Shown one piece after another: positions 10,376 through 21,389 of a stretch of 64,000 nt of DNA. The translations under genes were made by a program, and so were the position numbers. The DNA lies in NCBI GenBank assembly GCA_028554795.2, contig CM068835.1:35000901-35064900 (forward strand). The letters are read 5' to 3'. The notes below the pieces were generated by a model. It was not told the origin of the DNA. It did no database searches and was given only the letters and a program-made list of their open reading frames with translations. Each line of letters starts with the position of its first letter. Within the stretch, counting starts at the first letter, position 1. The stretch comes from Sinohyriopsis cumingii (lineage: Eukaryota; Mollusca; Bivalvia; Unionida; Unionidae).

Positions 10376-12050
10376 ATGCCTAAGTTGTTTACAGTTAGAT
10401 ATACACCATACGTACATAAATACACAGTAAGTCCCAGAAATGTTGAAAAGAGTCTATTTATAGAAGTTTCTAATGCACAGCTTCTGAAGGTTAGGCATGA
10501 CATAGGTATCACTTTTCTAATTGCATTGTTGATGTTTATAGGCATGGGGCATAGGCATTATTAAGTTTTGGCATTTAGCTTCATTTTTCAGACACAGTTA
10601 CATACAGGGTCATGAAACTTGATAGCTACATTCAACTTAAATGGTTCTACTCACCACAGGCAAAAGTAAGTCACATTGATGGACTTTCCATATTCCAATG
10701 TTTTATAACTGACCATTGTTGCATGTAGAGGCTCGAAACTTGATTGCTGCATTCATTCTGAGAGGTACAATTTACTGTGTGCAAAAGTAGGTCACAGTGA
10801 CCTTTTTTCCCACTTCAGTGATTATGCCATGTTGTATGTGTATGTTGCTGATCAGATTTTGATTAAACTTGGTATGTAGGCTTGTATCATCAAGATCTCA
10901 AAGTTTGAATATGAGCAAGATCTATACATTTTAATTAAGTATTTTGCTGTCTCCAGAGCAGTGTTTCCCTTTACCCTCATTTGCGCTTCAGAAACCCCCA
11001 AATTTTTAATTTGACCCCCATTTTTGGTACCAAAGTTTGTTTTTTACTCAGTCTGACCCCCCAGTTTTGACACCAAGGTGATTTTTGACTCTCAGTCTTG
11101 CACCCCTAGGGGATACACTGCTCCAGAGGCTTCCATTCTGAACCTTTCTTGATTACAATTACTATACAAGATTGTGGACAAGTTTAATGAAGACATCAGA
11201 CTAGTGCATATTAATGAGGTGATTTGGCATCAGATTTGCTCAGCTCAATATCCCCGTCGAGTCATAGTTTTTAAAATCAAACTTGGTATGTTAAATAATC
11301 TCATTAATGTCTTGCACAAGTTGGATAATTAGGGAGATCTACACATGTTAACGAGGTATTCTCTATTCTGATTGGCTGAGCTTATTGCAACATTTGAGGC
11401 AGTATTTTTTAAAGAATCTGATCAGTATTGGTATGCTGACTTTAATAATTAAAATCTTATGCGAGTTTCATGATTAGTGCCATTAATGGTATTGAAGGAA
11501 AATTAACTGATTGTTATGAACTGGTTGCATTAAAATGTAAATTGTGGTGAGAATTTTTATATATGCAGTGATTTGGTTAGCACTCTTGTAATATCACCCT
11601 TTCTTTTCTGCAGTTGATTTTCCCAATGCACAGGATGTTGCCATATTTGCAAGCACTTCACTTTTGAAAGCACTGTACTATTCTGCACATGTGACCTTTG
11701 TTCAGTACATTTAGGTTATGGGACAGATTGATAGTTATTTGAAAGTGACTCAGAATTTTGGCATATTAAATACCAGATGTCATTGCTAAATTTGCAGTAT
11801 TTTGATAAAATTTTGAGTTTTTCATAATGAATCAGCAATGATCTTGCCTTAGTGAAAAGTGTTAGATTTCTGGAGTAGGTTGCAAAGATTTGACAGACTT
11901 ATAAACTGCTTGCTCATGTATCTCCACAATCTGAATTCATTGCCATTAAATACTAAACAGTTTTGTTTGAAACAGTTCAGAAATAATTGCAACAGTATGA
12001 CTGGTGTGTCATGATAGAATATGACCTATTGATTTTAAAGTTAATGTATT
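10376..12050. other. Intronic DNA without gene evidence
   Basis: Intron between exons 8986-9100 and 15990-16037. Apart from the hAT MITE at 10959-11120 I see only two diverged copies of a unit around GAAACTTGATWGCTRCATTC (10610-10810) and ordinary AT-rich sequence. Confidence 0.6.
10959..11120. mobile_element. hAT-type MITE with perfect 8-bp target duplication (162 bp)
   Basis: CTCCAGAG occurs directly before (10951-10958) and after (11121-11128). Tips are CAGTGTTTCCC and its imperfect complement GGGGATACACTG. The interior is C/T-rich with ACCCCC runs. An 8-bp duplication and CAGTG tips fit hAT. No coding capacity. Confidence 0.85.
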
Positions 12051-12052
12051 CA

Positions 12053-12680
12053 TGATGTGGCTCTCATAGCCCATACTATTGATGTGGCTCCCATAGCCCA
12101 TACTATTGATGTGACTCTCATAGCCCATACTATTGATGTGACTCTCATAGCCCAGACTATTGATGTGACTCTCATAGCCCAGACTATTGATGTGACTCTC
12201 ATAGCCCAGACTTTTGATGTGATTCTGATAGCCCAGACTGTTGATGTAACTCTCATAGCCCAGACTATCGATGTGACTCTCATAGCCCAGACTATCGATG
12301 TGACTCTCATAGCCCAGACTGTTGATGTGACTCCCATAGCCCAGACTATTGATGTGACTCTCATAGCCCAGACTATTGATGCGACTCTCATAGCCAAGAC
12401 TATTGATGTGACTCTCAAAGCCCAGACTATTGATGTGACTCCCATAGCCCAGACTATTGATCTGACTCTCATAGCCCAGACTATTGTTGTGACTCATAGC
12501 CCAGATTATTTATGTGACTCATAGCCCAGATTATTTATGTGACTTGCATAGCCCAGACTATTAATGTGACTCTCATAGCCCAGACTATTGATGTGACTCT
12601 CATAGCCCAGACTATTGATGTGACTCTCATAGCCAAGGCTATTGATGTGACTCTCATAGCCAAGGCTATTGATGTTAATG
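12053..12680. repeat. 27-bp minisatellite, about 23 copies
   Basis: Unit ATTGATGTGACTCTCATAGC plus CCAGACT. Because 27 is a multiple of three and the unit lacks stops, long frames stay open on both strands (nonapeptides such as TIDVTLIAQ or YESHINSLG). There are no splice-supported ends, initiation context or homology, so I treat it as noncoding. Confidence 0.95.
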
Positions 12681-12788
12681 TTGCAGTTAATCAGCCACAG
12701 CTTTTAAACTGGTGGATTTGAATCAAATTTTGGTGTGAAATTTAATTCACTCAGTATGTATTCAAGATATTTATGAAACTATGAGTTT

Positions 12789-13012
12789 TATTTATGACAA
12801 AATATTGTATCTGACTGAGCCTTGTTTTCATTTATGACAGGATATTGTATCTGTTTGACTGAGCCTTGTTTTCATATATGACAGGATTTTGTATTTGTTT
12901 GACTGAGTCTTGTTTTCATTTATGACAGGACTTTGTATTTGAGTTACTGAGCCTTGTTTATATTTATGACAGGATATTGTATTTGACTGAATGAGCCTTG
13001 TTTCCACTCTAG
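12789..13012. repeat. Degenerate 45-bp tandem repeat, five copies
   Basis: Unit ATTTATGACAGGATATTGTA then TCTGTTTGACTGAGCCTTGTTTTC, immediately right of the 27-bp minisatellite. Confidence 0.8.
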
Positions 13013-13162
13013 AGGCACAGTCTAATAAAAGTTGAGATCTCCAACATGAATCAGACCTGACAGATACTGATACAAGGTCATTTTCTGTTGACCTTTTGAT
13101 TCACCTGTTAAAAATCACAGCTTTCAAATTTATGAAAGTGAAACTCTTCATTAAGAACATAT

Positions 13163-13243
13163 AATATATAATCTCTCCCGTACATGTGACAGAATCAGGG
13201 TTTAATATATAATCTCTCCCGTATATGTGACAGAATCAGGGTT
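13163..13243. repeat. 41-bp direct duplication
   Basis: ATATAATCTCTCCCGTACAT followed by GTGACAGAATCAGGGTTT occurs twice with one base difference. Confidence 0.85.
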
Positions 13244-13313
13244 TCACATCAGTAACACTCCATAACACGAAATTCTGACAAGTTACTGAAATAAGTGGAC
13301 TGGGAATTGCATA

Positions 13314-13517
13314 CAGTATATACTTAAAGTCGAGTCATTTTGCAAACAACAAAGATCCTGATCTGTCATAGCATAATGCACCTGCATGTCATGGTCTATG
13401 CTGTTTGTTCTACTGATTATACCTAACAGACTGCTCAGACCCACATCTGCCAGCACATTATGCGCCAGCAGATCTGGGCCTTTGCAGTTTGACTCAAGTC
13501 ATAAGCGAGTATATACA
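13314..13517. mobile_element. Palindromic TA-flanked MITE, copy 1
   Basis: Left tip CAGTATATACTTAAAGTCGA and right tip AGTCATAAGCGAGTATATAC are imperfect inverted repeats that continue into TTTGCAAACAAC / GTTTGCAG. Same family as 15332-15520, 26238-26459, 36439-36605 and 41472-41650. Confidence 0.7.
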
Positions 13518-13829
13518 TCAGGTTAGCAGAACAATAACCATTATCTTATTATAAGTAGATTCTGATTTTAGTCAGATTGTCTAGAGGCAACACTTCTGGT
13601 CAGAATTTGATCAGAAATTAAGTAGGTAAGCTTTATTATTAAGATCATAGTTGAGTTGGACAATGAGCAAGATTGAAGTATATTAATGAAGTGATATGGC
13701 ACCGGATTGGCTGGCTTGTTGTTATTATAGATTTTTATATTACTAATCAGCTTTTAATCACACTTTGCTCAAATCTCTGACACGTTTGATGGTGAGTGAC
13801 ATTAGTGATGAGTTTTGCCACATGTGCTT

Positions 13830-14180
13830 CTCTTCAGACACTCATATTTTCATTGTTCCCACTGTTAAAATAGTCACATGGATGTTCTGCTGCATAAAGG
13901 GCCCAGCTACTTGGAATGAATTGCAGATTGATCCTAGCTACAAGGACACTGTGGTCTCATTCAGGAGTGCTCTTAAAACTCACTTATTTTGACTACAAGA
14001 CTTAAAAACTTGATAATGTTTACTTCTTTAATTGTTGTCAGCATGTTTTTGTATTGTAATTTCATGATGCTTATTTTGGTAATCTTGTCGTTATATTTGT
14101 TTTTATGTTATCTAATATAATTGTAAATCACTAGTTTCTGAATAGTCTACATTATTATTATTGTTATTATTATTATTCTT
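13830..14180 (+). mobile_element. LINE 3' end (CR1/L2/RTE-like) with ATT tail
   Basis: A short frame ends GPATWNELQIDPSYKDTVVS and FRSALKTHLF followed by a stop (about 13898-13992). This is the usual C-terminus of non-LTR reverse-transcriptase ORF2 proteins (W-N-x-L-P, then F-K-x-x-L-K-T-x-L-F). The 3' flank closes with (ATT)n at about 14151-14176, a typical LINE tail. Only the tail end of the element is present. Confidence 0.65.
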
Positions 14181-14355
14181 AATGCCACACTGGAAGCTAT
14201 ATTTTTTACCCAGATTTGATTAAACTGATATAGGTATGTATCATAAAGAATTTGAGCTTGTTACAACTCTAGAGGGCATAGCTGTGATCATATCATCAGA
14301 ATATTTTTGATTTTTGCAAGAGATTTGCATAATAATGAGGCATTCTGCCATCCAG

Positions 14356-15221
14356 TTAACCCTTTACCTCATAGAATATATGGCTTTTTAGCCCTTCGAT
14401 ACACATGTAGCAAAGTTACCCAGTGCAGTGTGTTATAAATAGAACACCTGTTACCTATTCGACTCCATACACATAGGACTGCCTGTTAACTGTTAAGAAA
14501 TGCAGTGTATGTTACATTTAACAGCATTTTTAACCATTTTACATTTTTGGTACACATCTATTATGTATGGAAAAATTTAAGAGTAAAGTCTGATCGTTAT
14601 AGCTGTGTAATTATTTTTCACGGAAGAATTTTTTATGTGCTTTAAAATCTTGAGAGAACTCGTTCTCCATCAAGTCAGTGAAGCAGCATGACCAACCGTA
14701 GCTGCCATTTCTCATACTCAAAATTTACAAGTTCTTTATGTGCGTCTACATCACTAAATCATCTGAATTTGATAATTTATAAAAACTAATTGCTGCCCAC
14801 ATCAATATCAGAGCCTTTACCTAAGTTATTTAAGCTTTCATAGTTGTGATTCTAATCGTTAAAACTTGAGTAAGTACTGAACAATATCCGCGAGCTCCAT
14901 TTTAGAGAGTGGAGAATACGACCCAGTTACTTTAAATAGAAGACTTTGACCAGAGCATAAACAGTGACCACGTGATCTGACGTAATGGTCATTCACAGAA
15001 ATGAATGTAGCATCTAATAGTGGGGTTTTCCCGAAGGTGGCGCTTTGAAAACCTGCTTAAATTGGCTGATGTTTACAGCAGGCATCTGAAGGTGCATGCA
15101 TGCGAATCAGGTAGAGGCGGCCAAAGGCGCTTTTATGTGAATCGGGTAGAGGTGTCCAAAGACGCCTGTATGCAAATGGAGTAGAGGCATCCAGAGGCAC
15201 TTGCATGAGGTAAAGGGTTAA
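14356..15221 (-). mobile_element. piggyBac-like MITE, copy 2, inverted (866 bp)
   Basis: TTAACCCTTTACCTCAT at 14356 and ATGAGGTAAAGGGTTAA ending at 15221; TTAA at both borders (14356-14359, 15218-15221) with a 13-bp perfect inverted repeat. It is the reverse complement of 69-935 along its full length, including the subterminal 39-bp repeats at 15060-15200. It has no coding capacity. The family probably relies on a piggyBac-type transposase encoded elsewhere. Confidence 0.82.
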
Positions 15222-15331
15222 GTTTATCATTCCAGAGGCAGTATTTCTAATTTCAATTGGATTAAACTAGGTTAATAGGTCGTGTAGTCAAGATCTCAGA
15301 TAAGTTTGATTATGAGTGACATCTGCTAATA

Positions 15332-15520
15332 TACCGTATATACTCACTTGTAAGTCAACACCAACTGCAAAATGCACAGACCCAGATTTGCCTTCACAAA
15401 ATATACTGACAGATCCGGGTTTATGCAGATTGTTAGGAGTAATTAGTAGAACAAACAACATAGACCCTGATTTGCAGGTGGATTATGCATGGCTTGTAAG
15501 CAAGTCTAAAAGCTTAAGTC
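15332..15520. mobile_element. Palindromic MITE, copy 2 (right tip eroded)
   Basis: Left tip ACCGTATATACTCACTTGTA, then CAACTGCAAAATGCACAGAC, AGTAGAACAAACAACATAGA, and a decayed right arm ending near CTTAAGTC. Confidence 0.65.
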
Positions 15521-15528
15521 ATCATGGT

Positions 15529-15792
15529 CTTTTATGAGTCTGATCATAAGATACATCTGTACAGATTAATCATTTTATGAGTCTGATCATAAGATACATC
15601 TGTACAGATTAATCATTTTATGAGTCTGATCATAAGATAAATCCGTACAGATTAATCATTTATGAGTCTGATCATAAAATACATCTGTACAGATTAATCA
15701 TTTTATGAGTCTGATCATAAGATACATCCGTACAGATTAATCATTTTACGAGTCTGATCACAAGATACATCCGTACAGATTAATCATTTATG
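15529..15792. repeat. 43-bp tandem repeat, six copies
   Basis: Unit TTTATGAGTCTGATCATAAG plus ATACATCTGTACAGATTAATCAT; very homogeneous, so recently expanded. It ends about 200 bp before exon 15990-16037. Confidence 0.93.
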
Positions 15793-15989
15793 TCAGCAGG
15801 CTGAGCAGTTCTATGCCCATTGGGATCTCCAGTTAGACAAATATTTGCTTATGAAAAGTTGCGTGCAGTAACCCACTCCATTTGCTGTAGTGGTTTTGCT
15901 AAGTGTTTTTCTTCCTTCTAAACTTTGCCACGACAGATAAAGCAATACAAAAAAAATCTTATAGCAAGTAAAGTCTCTTTTTTCTTCAG

Positions 15990-16037
15990 CTCTCATCATT
16001 ATTGGGATTGCAACCTGAGTTCAAGAGAGAAGACAAG
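15990..16037 (+). CDS. Internal exon 3 of unidentified + strand gene
   Basis: Strong pyrimidine tract with TTCTTCAG ending at 15989, GTGAAG donor at 16038. 48 nt, 16 codons, phase 0 to 0, encoding LSSLLGLQPEFKREDK. The phase and the chemistry continue exon 2. It is short, so the call rests mainly on splice signals and frame. Confidence 0.6.
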
Positions 16038-16294
16038 GTGAAGGGTGTTTCCTTTTGATACAGGAACATGTACAACTGTGCAGGGTCATTGGAACTAACT
16101 TCCAGATTATGTTCCCAGTACATTGCAAAAGATGGTATGTGGAATTCATGATTTGTTTTCTTCATTTAAAACAGTTTTCCTCCTAGCCATTTGAGGGGTA
16201 AATCTTGTTAACTGCTGAGTGTTGAAACAATCTCAGATATTCTCCAGCAATAACAAGATTTTCATATTAGCTGCTGTGGTAGACGTATTGGAAG

Positions 16295-16903
16295 TCAGAT
16301 TTGTACCTTTTTCTTTAGAACAAAGTAGATATTTAAGAAATTTTTAGGCGTTGGTACAGCCATCCAATGCTTGGCGATGCTGATGTATACAACGTAACAT
16401 GCCAGCTGGCTGCGAGCATGCTTGGTGATCACAGCCTCTGCCCCAGCCATTACAATCCTAATACTGATGACTTCTCCATTAATTCTAACTTTCTTGATCC
16501 AATCTTGTATCTCCGCATCAAGCATGCTTCCTAGCATCAAAGGATTGCCCAGGGGTGATTTGGGTAAATCATGAAGTTCTTATCCATCCTGCTTTTTTAA
16601 CTTTATGTATTGGTCCCGCATACTCCATACGGTGGTCTCACTGATTGTACAACTCAGATCGCTTCTGAATTTGCAGGCTGCCATGGCAACACCATTATCA
16701 GTTGAGTATCTCGCTATCTTTGCCTGGATTTCCACTTTATAACTGTTATACTCTCCTCGCTTTCTTTTCTGGGACAGTGAATGAAGCAGGGGTTCTACTG
16801 TGTCATTAGCTGCCTGGTAAACAAGCACCTTTGCTGTGTTTGCAGCTTCTGACGGGTTAGAAAGTCCAGGAACTGAGAGTGGGTCTAAGTTGAATTTTAC
16901 CAC
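16295..16903 (-). pseudogene. Remnant of a DDE transposase, N-terminal part
   Basis: One minus-strand frame carries KRKRGEYNSYKVEIQAKIAR, a helical segment ending in WSMRDQYIKLKK, then (after an in-frame TAA at 16580-16582) GNPLMLGSMLDAEIQDWIKK and IRIVMAGAEAVITKHARSQL. The order of a basic KRGxY box, a helix-turn-helix-like stretch, a P-L-x-L-G linker and a helical region is typical of N-terminal DNA-binding regions of pogo-like DDE proteins in invertebrates. The catalytic DDE part is missing and text degrades past 16340. Not functional. Confidence 0.6.
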
Positions 16904-17442
16904 TCTTAAGCCACTGTGTTAATGTCATGATCGTCAGAAAGTACTGATGGTGCAACTTGATGGACAGTGGTTTAAGTAAGAGATCATTCGTATGTACTTT
17001 AATAACTGATCGGCCTAGTGTTGTTGGCTGCGTCGGCTTCCTTTGGTGTTGAGCACTCAAACGAAAGCATGGTGAAAGTGATTAATCTTGACTTGTTTTA
17101 TTTGTGCTCATAGAGATGGAAGTATTGTTTTAGTATTGTTGGCTGCATCGACTTCAACTGATGTTATTCACTTGGTCAAAAACACAGTGTAAGTATTGAA
17201 ATTGCCTGGTCTTTGATTTGTACTCATACAGGAGGTAGTATTGTTTTAAACATTAAAGTGGCCTCCATTTGCATTGGCATAGTTTTATTCTTTTGTATTC
17301 TTTATTTTGCAAAGGTTAATCCATGAAATTAAATACCTACTGATATGCAAACTTTGACAGGCAAAACCATGAATTTAAGTACCCACGAAAATGCTTTCTT
17401 TTACAAAACCACGAAAATTGAGACCAACGAAAATGAGTGACA

Positions 17443-17589
17443 CAGTAAAACCTGTCTTGAAGTGAGACCACATTCTCAGTGCACAATTTATTGATTATAT
17501 AGGATTATGACCTGTTATAAGAGACCACCTGTCTTGAGAGACCATAATTTTTTGGCAAAAGAGGTGGTCTTTCAAGACAGGTTCTACTG
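17443..17589. mobile_element. 147-bp palindromic MITE (Tigger/mariner type)
   Basis: Tips CAGTAAAACCTGTCTTGAAG and, on the other strand, CAGTAGAACCTGTCTTGAAA; TA follows on the right (17590-17591), the left TA is mutated to CA. GAGACCAC motifs repeat inside. Confidence 0.75.
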
Positions 17590-17683
17590 TATTGTGAAAA
17601 TTTCAGTGTTTATTATCCTGTATTTGTCTCTACTAAGAATAATAATATATGCTTGTGATTTTTGTTATGATATAATATTTCAG

Positions 17684-17795
17684 GTCCAGTATTGGGCGGT
17701 GATGGTGAGACAAGACAGCCGATATCAGGTCCAGTAATAGGCACGGAATGCGAGACGTGATTTCAGGTCCAATATATGGCCATGATGGTGAGAAA
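17684..17795. repeat. Short repeat around TTTCAGGTCCAGTA
   Basis: Three copies of a unit with CAGGTCCARTATNKGGC and GATGGTGAGA. It mimics a splice acceptor and donor pair (CAG then GTGAGA) but is repetitive, so I do not call an exon. Confidence 0.6.
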
Positions 17796-18370
17796 AGACG
17801 GACAATTTAAATCAGTTGAGACCTGAAACAGGAAGAGTGATATGTGCATGTAGCAGTGATTTCTTTGGAGAGGTTGTCACTGAAGCCAATTGTTTGTCCC
17901 GATTCACACAACAGATATTAAAGTTTTTGTGCAGAGGGTGACTCCTTCCAAAATCACCAGCCTCTATTCCTGGACCTGTATCTGTAAAACTTCTGAATGT
18001 TCTAGAATCCATTATTCAAGATAAAGTGCATGACATCTGTTTTAAAAATGTAGATGATGCTCTTGTGAATTTTACAGATCATAACTGTAGTTGCTAATAG
18101 TTTCTGGTTACACAGGAGAATAAACTACAGTCTGATGTTTTCCTTGTATGGTAAATTCTGATTTAAAACTTTTGTTCAGAACCCATTTGTACAGGACAGA
18201 TGATCCAGAGAAACAAATCACTGAGAAAAATACTGGCAACTTGTTTTCAAAGACTTCTAGTTCCATAGATGCAAAAATATAAAAATTGATGTGCAAATTT
18301 AAAACTCCTCCTTTGGACATCTTATTATTTGGCATATATGTTGTTTTCAACTCGAACACCATTCAGAGAG

Positions 18371-18529
18371 TGTGTGTGTGTGTATGTGCGTGTGAGAATT
18401 TGGATTTTTAACGTAGTTTTTACAAGTTTTCAGTCATATTGCTTTGATTATAGTGATGTCTAGCACTGTGACATGATGCTGCAGACATGTAGCATCATGT
18501 CTCACCCAGTCCCATTTTCCTGACACCAT
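18371..18529 (-). mobile_element. SINE family 1, head missing
   Basis: This block matches the body and tail of the SINE at 3555-3878 (AGCATCATGTCTCACCCAGT and TTTTCAGTCATAT segments) but lacks the tRNA-like head, as expected for 5' truncation. The tail is a (GT)n tract at 18371-18392. Confidence 0.65.
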
Positions 18530-18631
18530 GCCCATTCAGAGAAAACTTGTAAGTTCTTCTTGTTTTTTATTTTTTTTAAAACCCATACTAGTTGAGGAAC
18601 ACGATTCCAAGGATAACTTACCAACATTTCT

Positions 18632-18879
18632 GGGGGGCCCCGAGTGGCCTAAGCGCTCTCTGTTATGGATCACTGCCATCTCAACTCTGTCTGCATGGGT
18701 TCGAGTCTAGGATTCGGCATAATGTGTGTATGTGAGAAAGCTTGCCAGTAGCTTCTCATGGGTCGGTGGTTCTTCCTGAGGTTTTCCCGGGTTATTCCTC
18801 CACCATTAATACTGGCCGCCATGCATAGCCTGTCATGTGCTGAAAAATGGTGTTAAACCCCACAACAACAACAACAACA
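18632..18879 (+). mobile_element. SINE family 2, plus strand, with target duplication
   Basis: Complete copy from GGGGGGCCCCGAGTGGCC to a CAA tail. AACATTTCT occurs directly on both sides (18623-18631 and 18880-18888), giving a target duplication of at least 9 bp. Confidence 0.82.
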
Positions 18880-18976
18880 AACATTTCTTGTTATCAGATA
18901 ATCTTGTGACAATAAATATATTGTACATAAAAAGAAGAGAACACTCACATGCATATCACATGCATGTAACATGTAA

Positions 18977-20716
18977 CAGGGTTCCCACGCTATCGGGAAA
19001 AAGTCAGGAGAAATGATTAAAAAAATTCCTGACCGTGAAAAGTCCTTTAATTTTGAAAATATTGATGAAAATTGGGAAAACCCTGGAATTTTCCACCTCC
19101 ATTTGACGCTCAAAACAATTATGTAATTGAGTTGTAACTAAACTGATTGTGAATTAAATTTATCAAGTTCTAACCAGAATATTTCGGAGGGTGCAGTATG
19201 GATCATTTGGTTGCTTGCGATAAACATATGCTGAGTCAATCCAGATGCCCAGTGGATTAGATTCATAAAGTAGACTTTTATTTTCAAAGTCAGCTGAATA
19301 TCCATATCTTTCCTTACATGGAAGGTATGAAAACCAGTCTAGCATCACAAGAGGCCAACATGATGGTGGCAAAGCGTAGCCGCTTACTGGATGGCCTAGC
19401 AAACTTTAAACGTTAGATCGAGTGATGCATGCATGAAATCGATGTGAAAATTACTTATTTTCTCAGAAATTGTGAGTATTAAAATCATTATGTCTTTAAT
19501 CTGCTGAAAGACAAGATAAAACTACATTGTTGATGAAATATAACCTGGTACTCGTGATTTGCATTGCTAGTCGCACGAGTACACAAATCTTACAACGCCT
19601 ATTTTCAAATGTTGTAGAGAAGAAAATAAACAAATATTAAATGAAAGTCTTATACTGGTTTTAATAACAATACAAAAACGAAAGAACACAAAAATTCTTA
19701 TTTATATATTCGGAGTTCTGAGTTTTGTTGTATCTCGTTGTATCATGTGACTACCACTTTGACATATGCTCTCTGCTTGATAAATCAGACTGGCCGGATT
19801 GCTGGTTTTTACAAAAAGTATCTGACTTTCATTTAATATAATTGAATTTCTGTACAACAACATTATAAAGGAGTTTGTTTTTGATATTACATAACTATTG
19901 GACTTCCGATGTCGTCATTTGAGATTTGTGAAGTCATGTGACTAGTAATGCAAATGGCGAGTACTGGGTCAAGTTTCATTACGCCGTAGTTTCGTCTTAT
20001 CTGTCAGCAGAATAACGACATAACAGTTATAATACTTGCCATTTCTGAGAAAAAAAATCATTTTCCTATAAATTTCATGCAAGTATGAGTCGATATAACA
20101 TAAGTTTAAATTTTATAAGCCCGCTGGTAAGCAACTACCATATTTTGCTACTGCACGGTGGCAACAAATTCCAAATTTTCTATATGCAGTTGCAATGACC
20201 CCACACCCCAACATAAATATCCAAATATGAAAAATGGGTCTGGAATATTTGGAGGAAACCCGGATTAGAAAACGGACTGCTATTCGTTTTAAGCCAAAGT
20301 TGTAATCCAATTGTTGAATCTCGGAGCTGAAATGAGAAATTGTCGTCCCTTGTATTATATATTAAAAAATTATGTGAGCCCCTGTATCAATTTCAGTTTG
20401 GGGACTGGTTTAATGAATTACAAGACAAGTTGATTTTACAGAAAATTCAGTCCTTGTCTATACAAAAGTATATAATTTTCAAGGTCTTTTGTCAAAATTT
20501 AAATCAACCCTTTTGAAAATGTTTTTTAAGTGATGGATTTTGAACCAGATCATCTTAAAGAGATTAGGTTGTTTGAAAAAGCTTGTTTGGGATTTTATTG
20601 ACATAGATAAATTCAGGGTTAAACTCTTTTTGTTACAAGACAAGATTCTAATTATCTGCATTTATTGTTTTTTTTATAGATACTATATGTAATAGGAAAT
20701 GTTACTTTCTATGAGA

Positions 20717-20781
<65 letters not shown>

Positions 20782-21186
20782 CAATAGAATTCTTTAGAAT
20801 TGAAGGTTTGAAAGGAAACAAAACATAATTTATGTTCATTATGTTGTTCCCACTTAGCAACATAATGCAGCAAAATAAAATTAGAATTTTTATTCTGTAC
20901 ATTGAAATGACTTTACATGCCAATTTATAGGAATATAATCAAACTTATTTCATGTGATACATTTTATGGTTTTGTACTTGATCATCTTTTCTGACTTCTA
21001 TGTTTTTGGAGAGCCATGAAAGAGAAACATCTTTAGATTTAGAAAATGCATGTTTTATAATCTAAAATGTTCTTCAATTCCATTCAGTAATGGTCATATG
21101 TGAACCTTGAAAAAAGTAATTTCATCCTGGAAAACCCCTGGAAATGACCTGGAAATTTATCTTTAGAAAAGCTTGGGAACCATGTG
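18977..21186. mobile_element. hAT-like nonautonomous element of about 2.2 kb (candidate)
   Basis: Left tip CAGGGTTCCCACGCTATCGG with AAAAAGTCAGGAGAAATG; right end, read backwards, CACATGGTTCCCAAGCTTTTC with GGAAATTTCCAGG-like sequence. TGTAA stands on both sides (18972-18976, 21187-21191), allowing a 2-bp insertion in the right tip. The interior has no recognisable transposase and contains a TA microsatellite. The tips resemble those of the 42049-43403 element. Confidence 0.5.
20719..20779. repeat. (TA)n microsatellite
   Basis: About 30 TA dinucleotides inside the hAT-like element. Confidence 0.97.
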
Positions 21187-21350
21187 TGTAATCACTATAG
21201 TGGAAGGTGTTACATATATTAGATTTAATTTATATTTGATTTAAGTTGTATTTGATTCGAATTGATTGTTTATGGGTTTTGGAATCTTTTTATTTTCTTT
21301 ACATGTCAATATAATGTAATTTTGTTTACTATGAATCTGATATTTTCCAG

Positions 21351-21389
21351 AAAATTCAGTTTGACCCGAGTTTCAACTTAGATTTCTAA
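21351..21389 (+). CDS. Possible terminal exon of unidentified + strand gene
   Basis: Acceptor ATTTTCCAG ends at 21350. Twelve codons, KIQFDPSFNLDF, then TAA at 21387-21389, with AATAAA at 21391-21396. Phase 0 fits exon 15990-16037. The visible C-terminus of the protein would then be about 90 residues. The exon is very short and could be coincidental, and the AATAAA almost on top of the stop is unusual. Confidence 0.5.
   Translation, partial: KIQFDPSFNLDF

Noticed and set aside
12009..12497. 162-codon open frame on the minus strand
   Set aside because: It is the 27-bp minisatellite read in triplets; the other strand is open too, and there is no homology or splice support.
17690..17710. Mini-exon between TTTCAG and GTGAGA
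   Set aside because: The pattern repeats three times in a local tandem repeat, so it is not a specific splice unit.
19163..19402. 79-codon minus-strand frame inside the hAT-like element
   Set aside because: Looks moderately protein-like but has no motif, no splice context and no second piece of evidence.
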